A DNA stretch of 64,000 nucleotides from Gonapodya sp. JEL0774 (taxonomy: Eukaryota > Monoblepharomycota > Monoblepharidomycetes > Monoblepharidales > Gonapodyaceae). The DNA lies in contig JADIIX010000016.1 of the NCBI GenBank assembly GCA_027604505.1, forward strand, positions 169,842 to 233,841, given 5' to 3'. The first letter of the stretch is position 1, and each line of letters begins with the position of its first letter. Under the pieces are notes generated by a model. That model saw only the letters and a program-made list of their open reading frames with translations, ran no database searches and was not told where the DNA came from. Positions 36,268-46,856 of the stretch are shown in pieces. A program made the position numbers and the translations under genes.

Positions 36268-37848
36268 TCAGAACAGTCCCTCCGTAACCTCTATTGTCAT
36301 CTTCCTTCTCCAACTCGGTGGAGACCACGCCGCTGCGAGATCCACCGTCCTCATGGGCGCTGCGACACCGCTGCTCCGGGTCCTTCGGGCAGTCCTCAGC
36401 ACCCGAGGGGGCTTTCGAATGTCATCGGGACTGATTTCCGAGATGTCAGAAGCAGAAGAGTCATCGTAGTCCCCGTTGCTGTTGGGACTCCCTTCCTGGG
36501 AATCGGGGACCCTTCTCCACCATCTTACAATGTCACGGAGCTTACGAGGATCAACTCGCTTCAAAATCCATGGGTGTTCCAATAAATCGGCACACGACAT
36601 GCGGTGAAACACATCTCGAGACAGGAGGCGGCGGATGAAGTCAACGGCCTCGTGCGTAAGCGGGCGGCCGTTTTGGCCGACGGGAACAGTATCGAGTTGG
36701 CCAGCTTCAATGCGCCTGAGAACCTCAGCAGCACCAGTATTCATACCAAACGGGTGGTTACCAATAAGAAAGTAGAGAGTGAGCATCCCAATGGACCAGT
36801 AATCAGCCTCTTTGCCGTAAGGCTCATTGTTGAGGAGTTCAGGCGCTAACGCAAATCAAACATTTTTTGAGTCGAGCACCGAAACAGAAATAAAAATAGA
36901 GCCCGTTTCGTTGGCAGGAGCGGATCGAAATGATCAAGAAAGGTCCGGAACGTTTTCATTGGAACACAGATATTTGAGACATCAAGGTGAGTATCCAGAG
37001 GTGCTGAAGAGAAATAAACTGGGGGTATCCCGATATGTAACTTACATTGCCAGACGGGCGTACCGACCGCGCCAGAGGTGAGTGATGTGGACGGTGTGTT
37101 GCCAACGACACAACCGTTAGTGAAATCCGTCAAAACCACTGACGCTGGGTCCTGTGGATCTCGCAGAACAATGTTTGATGGTTTGATGTCCCGGAGAATG
37201 ACATGTCTGTCGTGCAGGAAGCCCACAGCGGACGCTACACCAGCGATAAGTGTCTGGACATAGTGTCGCCGGTGTGGTACCAATAGCAGTACCAAGTACC
37301 CAGTAGCATACAATTGAATACACTTGTATGAAATTAAGCTTCGCGATGTGGACTCACCGCCGTCCACCCTTCTCCGTGCTGAACACCCATCTCAATTCCA
37401 TCTTCCGGTTCCCCGACGTACTCGTAAACGATCATCCATCCGCTCCGTGTCTCCCACCAGTCAAGAAGTTCCACGATGTGAGGGTGGTGAGTAAGTGAGC
37501 GTAGGATGTGGATATCGGGTGCAAGGTTGGAGGGAGTTCTTAGAGAGGGAAAGGATGATAGAATGGATTTGGAGATGTTCTTGATGACAACAGGACGCCT
37601 GAAAAACGTCAAGATGGATGAAAAGCGGCGAATAAGGGTCAATACAGTGCTGCTCTGGACTGCTTTCAGACAGTTCCGTCGCCACACAATCGCCAAAGTT
37701 GAACCTCTGTCAGAGGGAGCCGTACGCACCCTGTAAGAGTATGAAACCCCCGATACACCGTCTTGTACGAGCTACTTTCTGTTCCCGGATCGGATTCAGG
37801 CGCAGATGTTGGGGATGAGGAAATTGGAGCCGAAAAGGAGCAAATCAT
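36268..37848 (-). CDS. Protein kinase-fold protein with altered catalytic motifs (possible pseudokinase)
   Basis: Exons starting at ATG 37848 (MICSFSAPISSSPTS) splice in phase through gtgcgt..tttcag to encode YKTVYRGFHTLTGRPVVIKN, the start of a kinase N-lobe. The VAIK lysine is kept. The Gly-rich loop lacks GxGxxG. The alpha-C region reads DIHILRSLTHHPHIV (Asp in place of the usual Glu). The catalytic loop reads ILRDIKPSN (HRD changed to LRD, Asp/Lys/Asn kept). The Mg loop reads LTDFTNG (DFG changed to DFT). APE is intact (APELLNNEPYG), as are the F-helix Asp (ADYWSIGML) and a C-lobe end HPWI. A Ser/Asp/Arg-rich tail follows to the stop at 36268. Overall shape is CAMK-like. It may be a slow kinase or a pseudokinase. 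The stop lies about 175 bp from the DHX33-like stop (convergent). Confidence 0.72.
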
Positions 37849-38125
37849 ACACGTTGGCACTACATCGGTGGCCGGCGACCCTCAAGGCGTCGAGGGATAG
37901 CAGAAACGAACTTAGTGTGTCCTGAATGTCATACGCATCCTGGTCCCGTTGCCGTCTGCTCATCGCTACCTGGTGAATCAGTTGGGTGCGGAAATAACCA
38001 CGGGAACGCCACACGAGCCCTGTTTCTACGGCTTTGATGGCCTTCTTCCACTTTTGCTGGAAAACATCATTCGATCTACAAATGAGCACCATCAGCATAT
38101 CGTGCTATTGTAAAGCAATCTCTAT
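37849..38125 (-). other. Unassigned reading frame between kinase and carrier
   Basis: A minus-strand frame (about 38098 to 37796) encodes a plausible helical segment with KWKKAIKAVETGLVWRSRGY and DTLSSFLLSLDAL. It overlaps the kinase's first exon in another frame and has no recognisable family. It may be a 5' exon or UTR of the kinase gene or a chance frame. Confidence 0.2.
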
Positions 38126-39995
38126 TCACGCCTTCGTTGGTGTTGCTTTCCTCAATCTCAAAGAGACCAAAAACAGCACCGCTTGATAATTATTAGGAAA
38201 AGAGGCATTTGGAATAACATTTGACATCAAACACATTCAGGCAAATGAAGCCACGATTCACAAGTAAAGATTGGATTCGGCGTCATTGCAGGCCAGACAA
38301 CAAATCATTCCAGCTGGCACTCACCATACTGATACAAAATCTCCTTAGCCATGAACAAAAACGCAGCTGTCAAGACTGACTGCAGCAGCTTAGATTCAAT
38401 GCCTTTGTACAAACCGCCAATGCCTTCATTGCGGATGATTTTGCGGAAGCCGTCGGCAATGGAGTTGTACCGGACGTTCTCATCCTGGCTTTGCCGGAGC
38501 TGCATACGGGATTTGATCACGCTACAATGATGGATGTGAGTGTAATGTGATCGCCGCGCATAAGCGTGGGGTTAAGACTCACATATAAGGATAAGTGATG
38601 GACGTTGCAGCAAGCTTGCTGATGGCACCAAGCAAAAAGAAGTCAAAGTTGCTTAGCTTTCGGCTGGCCTCGACCTTCGCTTTGACCTGCTCGAAGACAG
38701 TGTACTGTTCGTCATGAAACATTGTACCCGAGTCGGCAACAGGTGCGGAGAATTTGTTATGCATTTGATTGATGCCGGAGCGTCATTAGAGACTCCCTAT
38801 CACCCGAGTCCAAAACCTGGTCGAACTAACCTGAATGATTGGGTTTATGACCAGAATTAATGCTGGAACTAAACCCCTGAAAAACTCTTGGGGACCTTCG
38901 TTCTTGAAGATCTCCCAGGCAGTCTGAATCGCACTTTTACCCTTCGCGGGGGTCTTGTCGTCTGTGCTGGAGGTCTTACGAGTGTTGGAGCGCGTGTTGA
39001 TTACCCAAACGGGATTAGTGATGGTAGCAGTGGCAGCACCTGAGCAAAAGGGTCTTTTACTTCGCGCAGGCAGAGCGTGTTCAAAAGCTCAATTTTTCGC
39101 CGCACCTGCAACCGCTCCAGCAAGCATGCTTTCAAGAGTGGTCATGGATCGTGTCTTGCCGGAAGCTTTGAGAGCCGCAGCTTCGAAGGCAGCCTTAGCC
39201 GCCTCTGATGAACAATGTGTTATCAAAGTGCATTAATCGACTATCCCCGCGATCCTGATCCTCACCATAGAAGTAGTAGTACACTCCGTTTGTGATAGCA
39301 ATACCGAAAATGGCTGAGTCGATACCTCTTCATCAGGAAGGTGTGAGAGTCACTCACGATGACAGGAACACCATGCACATTTCACTTACGCGTAGAAGCC
39401 GCCAACACCTTCCTCTGTTAATATTTTCTTGGCAATAGCGATCTGTCCACCCTTGTCCCTCGACACCTGGTTGCGGGTTGACAGTGTGAACAGGGGATCT
39501 GCGCAGGCGAGTACGGCAAACCGTTGAAAACGAAAAGGGCGGAAGTATTCGCGACACAACTTACAGGTGAGTACCATAGAGACGATTCCACCTCCGGCAC
39601 CTGAACAGTTGGGAATGAAACATCGGGGATCGTTAAAATAAGCCAAACCAATAGGGAAACCAAGCATTATGAGTACAAAGGAAAGCTCTTAATCATAGAC
39701 ATCGAATCATCGAGTCCCTAGGTTTCACTGATGGCTCCATCAGTCTCTTGCTGGCTCGAACCCACACAATCAGGTGACTCAGCCTTCCATGATCAGATCC
39801 GACGGGTCATCCCTCCCGCACCATTAGGGTGTCGCTTCAGCCCTGCTTGCACACCGAGTTTCGGTCCGGTTCCGCATCTCCGTCCACGTCTGCCGCTTCC
39901 GACCTGAACAACTGTCCCGGAAGAGCGACCGTCGAACGAATATGATTATGGAGCGATTCCTCACCGGCAAGTGCGTGTGCTACGTTATCGCTCAT
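38126..39995 (-). CDS. Peroxisomal-type mitochondrial carrier family protein (SLC25A17/ANT1-like)
   Basis: The first exon is tiny (39995-39965, MSDNVAHALAG) and splices in phase to AGGGIVSMVLTYPLFTLSTR, the first carrier repeat. Further exons give IDSAIFGIAITNGVYYYFYE, GAVAGAATATITNPVWVINT (second repeat) and ISKLAATSITYPYMVIKSRM (third repeat, 'P.....K/R' signature). The final exon 38181-38126 adds AVLFLVSLRLRKATPTKA. Six membrane helices are expected. YPLFTLSTRNQ and NPVWVINTR are typical of the peroxisomal ATP/NAD/CoA carriers (human SLC25A17, yeast ANT1) and not of inner-membrane carriers. It probably exchanges adenine nucleotides across the peroxisomal membrane. With a PEX22-like gene elsewhere in the window it fits an active peroxisome. 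Confidence 0.88.
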
Positions 39996-40172
39996 GGCTT
40001 CTCGGATGTGGTAGCTGCTGATACGGGCGGAGAGTGCGAAAGTAGGAACAATAAATTCCTTCTTTCCGGTCCCAACTTCACGCAATATCACATGTGACGG
40101 ACACAAACAGATATTCGGAACGATCCACTGACATTCATTACTTTATGTAAAACAAGACTATTAATACAGCGT

Positions 40173-41625
40173 TTAGATTTTGTTGAATGCAGCAACCTGG
40201 CGGAAGTGAACCAAGCAGTTTCATCAAATCAAATGTCCAACCCAACACAACGGCCAGGCACGATTGTCTACTCACGTCCACACTTTGTACGTGATCCTCG
40301 TCCTCCTGAATTTTCTCAGTGAGGTCATCCACACCAACCTTGTCGTCCTCGACGATGCAGGAAATCTGCAACTTCTTGATGCCGAAGCCAACAGCTACGA
40401 GCTTGGACGCACCCCACAGGAGACCGTCCATTTCGATCGCACGCACGTTTGATTCGAGTGCCTTCATGTCTGAGGGTATATTCATTCAAATCAGGAAAGA
40501 AGAAAATTGAGTGGAAGCACGGACGGCCAACCCGAGGGGACCTACGTACCTGTCTCGTCGTCCCACGGCTTAACATCAAGGACAAGAGAAGATTTCGCAA
40601 TAACAGCGGTCTCTGGCGACGAATGAACATTGTGAACTTTCCGCATCATCACTCCTACACACACACCACCCACTCGTCTTCTTCTTGTCCTCGTACTCCT
40701 TCACCCTCTGCGCTTTGATTCGCTCAGCTTCCTCGTCGACCTCATCATCGTCTCCGAAGAGATCGATTTCCTCCTCCTCCTCCTCTGGCTCCTCCTTTTT
40801 AGCGGCGGCCTTCGCGGCGGCAGGCTTAGCAGGGGAAGGAGACCTCCCAGCGGGGGCAGCGACGGGGGTAGGGCCATACGCGGATGCAGGCTTCTTGGTA
40901 CCGGGGAGTCTGTATTCACGGGAACGGAGGGGGGGGGGATAAGGACTTTAGCTCACATCCAACCATGTCTCACCAAACGTAAGACAATTCAACGCCAGAA
41001 CTCACGTGCTCTTGGACTCACCGAGGTGAGCTATGTGGTGGTACCACCTCCACACATGGGGGTATTTGCTGTCCTCTGGCGCTTTGCCGACCGCGGTGAA
41101 CACTGCCACATCGGCCTGGGAGGGTGTCCAGCTTTAAGTCAAAATGTGACAGCGAAGGAAAAGTTAGCGAAATTGTTGGTGGTGTGGCAAAACAAAAACA
41201 TTCAATGTGGCGATACCCCAACTCCATGTGAGAAAATAAGTCAGATTGCATTTTAATTGCCTTTCAAATCACTATGTGGGTGTCACCCCTCATAAACACG
41301 GACCAATTGACAAGGTTGAATCATCATATACGGGGGATGGGGCCGCCAAATGAGATGGTGAATGTTGCCAGACATTCCATTCATGTAGCCCAACTGCTCG
41401 GGAGGATGCCAGGATCACGGAGAAGAAATATTCGAGGCTTGCCGCTTCGAAAGTACTCCGAATCGCTGCTCCGAGAGGTAGTCCCCGTGGGGATTGCCAA
41501 AAAGGCAGCTCCCTGAAAACCAGGAGCAACTATGCAACCACTTACCCCTCAATGTAAGATCTGAGCTCAAGCCATTCGTTAAGGGCGTGAAGACCGGCGG
41601 GCGCGGGAAGTTTGTCGAAGCCCAT
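40173..41625 (-). CDS. Translation elongation factor eEF1B alpha (EF-1-beta), nucleotide exchange factor
   Basis: Exon 1 (41625-41546) encodes [19 protein letters not shown] and RSYIEG, the GST-C-like N-terminus. It is followed by an unusually long first intron (41545-41132, 414 nt). The next exon has [19 protein letters not shown] and [16 protein letters not shown] Lys/Ala/Pro and acidic linker ([18 protein letters not shown]) leads to the exchange domain: [49 protein letters not shown]. The last exon ends AAFNKI at 40173, the conserved catalytic C-terminus that reaches into eEF1A. It catalyses GDP/GTP exchange on eEF1A. The acidic stretch before FGDDDE is the usual CK2 region. Gene identity is secure. 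Confidence 0.95.
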
Positions 41626-41993
41626 GGCGATGGTTGGAGTTTTGAGTTTGGATCGAGTGCAAAGAGAAATTCGCGGATGGTGCTGACCTGTGCCACAATC
41701 CCCGTCGTGTTCTGGAAAGTATCCTGCCGTCCCGACTGAAACACCATTACGCATGTAAATTGGAGTGGAATACATTGCTCTGCTTGCATCGTTGGTACAT
41801 GATGAATCAGGAACAGAAATAACTGAATAGCTAAATGACTGCCGGGCATCATTGGAAAGTGCAATCTTGAGTCTTGGCCCACTTCTCTCACTTTCATCCT
41901 ATGCAATACTATGTGTAGATCTCTTTGCCACAACAAATTTGAAAAAATGTTTCTCAATTCTTACTAGTAGCGAACAGACTCCCTGAGGAGAGT

Positions 41994-42446
41994 TCAATTA
42001 TCATCCCCCAGCACCACCACCTCCTGGTGCTCTTTTTTCAAAGATGCCTCGCTCCCGTTCCCATCTTTGAGTGTGAGCGTGAACACATTCTTCTCGGTTG
42101 GTGACGGTAGCAGTGTGAACGTGAAGGGGAGAAAGGAAAGCGGAGAGCGGTAATTGGGGTCGCCGGCGACTTGTGTGGAGATCTGGGTGTAATAGAAGAA
42201 TGGTGTGAGCACGCAAGACCATTCAACCACGTGAGAGCAGATGGAATTGAGGCCCTTCGACTGCGTCCCGAGTCCCGCTTCGGCTCCGACTCTAAAAGCA
42301 AAGCACCCTCCCCCTTCTACAAACCATAAGCAGGAGGGGGTAATCCTGTTGAAGTCCAGGCAACCTATTGAACACGGATACGCCTTCACAGCCTCTCTTG
42401 CGTGCTTCCAAAACATCATAACCCTCCAATGGCTTTGTGTCGGCAC
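41994..42446 (-). other. Open reading frame of uncertain status
   Basis: A 150-codon minus-strand frame ending DGNGSEASLKKEHQEVVVLG. Its C-terminal half looks protein-like (FYYTQISTQVAGDPNYRSPL) but it has no convincing start, partner exon or known family. It could be the 3' end of the small secreted gene at 42480-43019 if that gene has further exons. Confidence 0.25.
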
Positions 42447-42479
42447 CGTCTGGCCACCCCTCTCAGGTCGTGATCATAT

Positions 42480-43019
42480 CTACTTCTTCGTTTCACTGCG
42501 CACAGGAAGATATACGGTTATGTCCTGCCGTGTGACATGGTAAGCTGCGATCTGTCTTGGTGATCCTGGACCTCTCCATACGGACAAAAAGCCACAGTCC
42601 CAGCATTCTCAGGTTCGAACTCACCATCGCCCGTGAAGACACCAAGGACCCGGTCCAGCCATTTTCCTCGTTTCCTGCGAGATTTTCCACCTACATCAAA
42701 GTCGAGGTTCGTATGGTAGAACCTCCCGTCAGTTCAAGTCATCGCCTTCCATGAAACGCAGCGAAAAACGCACCTGGACCGCTCCCGAGATCCCATTGAT
42801 ATTATCGTTCATGATGAGCGCAGTGATCGCCACCCCAAGTTCGCCAGGCTTCGGTTCTGGGTATGGCGATGGCTTGAAGGAGATTCGGGGCGCTCGTGGG
42901 ATGGTCGGAACCGGCTTCACGAGGGACCAGGTTCCCAGTAAAGGGGCTGGTATTAAGGAAGAAGCCATGGCGAGCGGGAGGAGGGTGAGCACGGTCAGCA
43001 GGAGAAATGTTCGCTTCAT
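42480..43019 (-). CDS. Small secreted or ER-targeted protein of unknown function
   Basis: ATG 43019 opens MKRTFLLLTVLTLLPLAMAS, a strong signal peptide. Exons 43019-42774, 42690-42625 and 42524-42480 are joined by gtgcgt..gatgtag and gtgagt..cggcag. They sum to 357 nt, giving 118 aa in frame. The mature part is Pro-rich (VKPVPTIPRAPRISFKPSPY) and then beta-like (GELGVAITALIMND, GISGAVQVENLAGNEENGW, DITVYLPVR). There is no cysteine pattern and no second hydrophobic segment. I do not recognise the family. Other frames across 42490-42720 are also open, so the model is provisional. Confidence 0.4.
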
Positions 43020-43219
43020 GTGTGTGAGTGTGAAGGGACGGTCAAGTGGTTCTGTTTGTGTCTTGCACGCGTAAATGGGGAGTGGCCTGCACATTGTGTC
43101 ATCCATCACAGTCATTCCACCGCATCTCTTTCCTCGAAATCTTCAGATGATAGTATTAATCCATGTGTCATCATGTGTCATGAGATCTACATAAGAGTTC
43201 CAATGTCTAAAAAACCCTG

Positions 43220-44437
43220 CTAAGCCTCCCCGTCACCATTCTTGCCGAAAATGTCGAGCTTTTCGCCTGTTCTCGCAGAGGTTGGAACGATCGGCAGCAG
43301 CGCTAATGCCACGAAGCGGCCTTCTGTAAGGAGAACGTTGTAGGTGGAGGAGGCAGTGCGCTGGTAGTGAGGGCGTAGAAGAGAAGACAGGTGAGCAATG
43401 AAGAACCTCGGCGAGACGGGTAGCGAGAGCAAGTAGTGCCAGAAGCGTACTAACAGTCTTCTGCACTTCGCATTGAATACCGAGTCCGTGCAGGTGCCGG
43501 CGAAGGAGGTTCGGTAACGGAACAAACTGAGCACCAGTGCCGAAAACAAGTATTTCTATGGGGAGCACATGGGTGCCAGTGCCGAGAATAAGTGATTTTG
43601 TAAGAAACAGAAACATACTCCAGGTCAGATGAACAGCAGATATCTGATTGGGTTGGTCAGCAGATTGGTAGTCTGCCACATTTGCCTTGAGAAATCCTAC
43701 GTTCCTAGTTGTCACGCCATCAAGCACAGTTTCAAAGCTTGTGCGATGCAGTGTGATTTCAAGTGGCAGATCGCCAGTCCTTCAATCTCGGACTGCGGAT
43801 TTTTCCGGCAGAGTGGTACCCATCCATCGTTGTGACGGATCGCCATGGGCTCGCCCGGTCACGTCTGTTCTCATTTCAACGCACCGGGTGGTTGCTCCAG
43901 AACCTCAAACACTTTGAACGCGTCCGTTGACCACCCGTCGAATAACCCTCCAGTGCCTGGAACAAGAGAGTCCCGCCCAGAGCTTGCCCCGCGAGCTTCA
44001 GCTCCCTCTTCGGTAACAGGACCTCCTTTGCCATATTGTGGCACATTCCACATTAAGACCTTCCCATTGACAGAGATGACCGGTCCCTTGTATAGCACGC
44101 CGTTGATGACGGCCCCGTCGTCGGTAAGACGATCCACAGATACGCCAAGAGAGGCATCGGGACGAGCAGAGCTGAAAATATCAAAAGAGGAAATGGAGGG
44201 ACGATCCGCAGATTGAACCTGCTTGACAGATGAAGTGAATGCACGAGGTCTCGGATGGAGCGGGTGTCGGTAAAGACCGGCAGTTTCAGAAGTGGAAGCC
44301 GAAGAAAATGATTTGTAGAGGCGACCAGTGAGACTTTGAGATAATGTGTACCGAAGGCGATTGGATTCATTAGATCCAAAGTGAACTGTGGGATGGTGAA
44401 TCGAACGTGGAGCCCAGCTAGATTTTAAACCAAACAT
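43220..44437 (-). CDS. NDUFAF3-like complex I assembly factor (Mth938/DUF498 domain)
   Basis: ATG 44437 starts an Arg/Ser-rich, acid-poor leader (MFGLKSSWAPRSIHHPTVHF onward) typical of mitochondrial import. The Mth938 domain has TDDGAVINGVLYKGPVISVN, VLMWNVPQ, and WSTDAFKVFEVLEQPPG. In later exons come EILVFGTGAQFVPL, HLHGLGIQCEVQKT and NVLLTEGRFVALALLPI. NDUFAF3 works with NDUFAF4 in early assembly of respiratory complex I. An upstream in-frame ATG at about 44629 would mask the targeting peptide. Between 43560 and 43870 the exon borders are unclear, and a short near-duplicate precedes the EILVFGTG block. The gene ends at 43220. Confidence 0.83.
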
Positions 44438-44829
44438 GGATCCACAGCCTCGCTCGCAGACTAATCGAATGTCGAATACGCTGGGGTGAACACGGTGTTG
44501 GGTCATGGTGTTATTCTGTTCACGGCAGTGACCTGTGACAAGCCGTCTGCCATCACGGCATGCGCAGCGAAAATCACTGTGTATGAATAACCCGACAACA
44601 CTCAGTTCCGTTTCTTCATAGATCATCATTATGCCGCCGTAAGTACATGGTTGAATATTAATAACAAGTGGATCACTTGCTCACACAGGCTGTTCTTACT
44701 GGCCCCCTTGCATGAATCGATGAATTCACGCAGGCGGAATGGTTATATTTCCCCCGCAAGCGAAGGTCCGCCCGCACCCATACATATATAAAATAAACTT
44801 TCAGGAGTTTGGTCATTCACAAAACACCA

Positions 44830-46710
44830 ATGTCTCTACTCCCATACCGTCGGTCGGAAATCCCTGATCTCATCGCCTGGTACGCTTGTACTGTGTCACA
44901 ATGTCCAACGCGATGCGCTCAAGTCTTTGTGACATCAATTTCAACATCACTCTGGGAATCCGCCATCCTTGACAGGGGCAAGTTCATTTTCTGGAGCCCT
45001 TACTATTCCTTACTCAATTTGTGGCTTAAATGGAAGACGATGCCCAGAATCTGGAGCCCCAAAGGCAAGGTGTGTCAGACTTCTTCCTACGGAAGAGTAT
45101 TTGAACCGATTTTAACCCTCCAAATTCCTTCTCCCCACCACCAATATTTCCCTGCTGCTGACAGGTCTGTGTTATCACGGGATGCAGTGCAGGTCTCGGG
45201 TCAGTTCAGAAAGAGTCACCACACACTGCCCTTCACACATGAATCGTCATACACGTCACGCACCCAACTCTCAATTTCACAGAGAAGCCCTTGCCAAATT
45301 ATGGGCGTCAAAAGGTGCTCACCTTGTAATTTGTGCACGCCGCCTCGAGCCGCTGGAGACTGTTGCGAAAGAGTGTGAAGTTCTTGGTGCGGCATCTGTC
45401 ACAATCTTAAAGGTGGATGTATGTGTCGAGGCAGACTGTGCGAACCTTGCAAAAGTGGCAGGGGAAAAGGTGAGGACATCGTTGTTGCGCAAGAAACGTG
45501 ACGCCATAGATCCAGCAGTGATTCCGCTCCGCTAGTTCGGACGGATCGACTGCCTCGTACTTAACGCGTAAGTGTATTGCTGGGTCTGAGCAATGTGTGC
45601 GCGTGTTTCTTAAAATTTGCGACCTTGTGACGACCTTCCTGCCAGTGGTATTTCCCTGGGAGACACGCTCGAGAATCTCCCCTTAAGTGCCATTCACGCG
45701 GTGACAAATACAAATGTGAGTCGTTTTTGTCTGTCTGCGCTATTCCATATGGAGTGTCACCTTCGTGCGTTTATCTCGACGACCTTTGTGAACGAAAGTA
45801 CACTGGGTAAGTCTTCGAGTACGATTGTAGTTTTCTGTATTTTTGATCTTTTAAGGATCGTGATATCATGTTGTATCTAGTGCCGGTGAGCGTGATTCGT
45901 CATGGATATTCGAGTTACAATGAGTTTCTTCGTCCGGTCTGTTCCACAGTCGATTGCACCTACTACGCGCTCCCTTATTTGAAGAAATCCACACAACCGA
46001 AAATTGTACCAATCTCTTCTTTGGGTGGTCTCGCTGGTTCACCCACTCGAACTGGGTACTCTGCAACAAAGTTTGCCCTCAAGGTTGGTAGGAGAGGTGA
46101 CTGTCCCTGGAGTACGATTCGTTTTTAGAAAGCGTTTCTCGAAAATAGGGCTTCTATGACGCGTTGAGGAATGAGTACCCTGGCTTCCTCGAGGTCAGCA
46201 TTATTTATCCCGGCGTAGTCAAGACAGGTGAATACTTTCGCTCTAAATGCTTTGCTCGAGCCCATGTGCCGTCATTCCTGAATTTTTGTATCTCCCTTAT
46301 GGTTAGACCTTAATCGCACTCGAATTGGTGGGAAGGATCTCAGTTGGAAAGGTGCCATGAGTGCCGAAGCTGCAGTTGGTTTGATTGACACAGCAGTAAG
46401 GGATGGAAAGTTGGAAGAGGTGAGCCTCTATTTGCGGAGGTTTTAGTGGAAACAAGAATTTTCCGTATTGAGTGCGCTCACGTTGTGATGGCGCGTAGGT
46501 GTTCACGGACGCAGGCAAGACGACGTATTGGATACGTGACTGGTTCCCATATCTTCGAAACCAAATAATCGTCGAAAAGTTCCAAGTGAGTCATATCAAA
46601 TGTCCGTGACCTTGGCACCAGCGGCAGCACTAACTTGTGTAATTCTGTCCGTTCAGCGCGTTATGGTTGAAAAGGGAGCTGAAGGCACAGAAGGCAAGAA
46701 ATACTCGTAA
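44830..46710 (+). CDS. Short-chain dehydrogenase/reductase (DHRS7-like)
   Basis: Many small exons are joined in phase. The N-terminus MSLLPYRRSEIPDLIAWYA, then FWSPYYSLLNLWLKW, is hydrophobic/aromatic and may be a membrane anchor. The Rossmann part has VCVITGCSAGLG spliced to EALAKLWASKGAHLVICARR (TGxxxGxG cofactor loop and a basic residue favouring NADP). FGRIDCLVLNAG follows. The active site is PISSLGGLAGSPTRTGYSATK (Ser..YxxxK). The sequence after it, KGFYDALRNEYPGFLEVSII and YPGVVKTDLNRTRIG, is typical of DHRS7/11-beta-HSD-like enzymes. Substrate is likely a steroid, retinoid or other lipid carbonyl, which is inference. The stop TAA is at 46708-46710, only 146 bp before the metacaspase ATG on the same strand. 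Confidence 0.85.
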
Positions 46711-46856
46711 AAGGGCAAACTCCTGTAATATTGTCGCAATTGAAGTGCTTTGGCTTATGAGGTTCCATTTAAAGCAAATGAACGTGGAGCTTTGTGCTCG
46801 AGTTCCGTCCAGTGTCACTAAAGGGCAATCGTCTTGTCGGTACGAACCAATCCCCA

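Noticed and set aside
42040-42300. Ser/Arg/His-rich minus-strand frames beside the small secreted gene
   Set aside because: Three overlapping frames are equally open with biased composition, and none has a start or family match. Only one is kept, as an uncertain feature.
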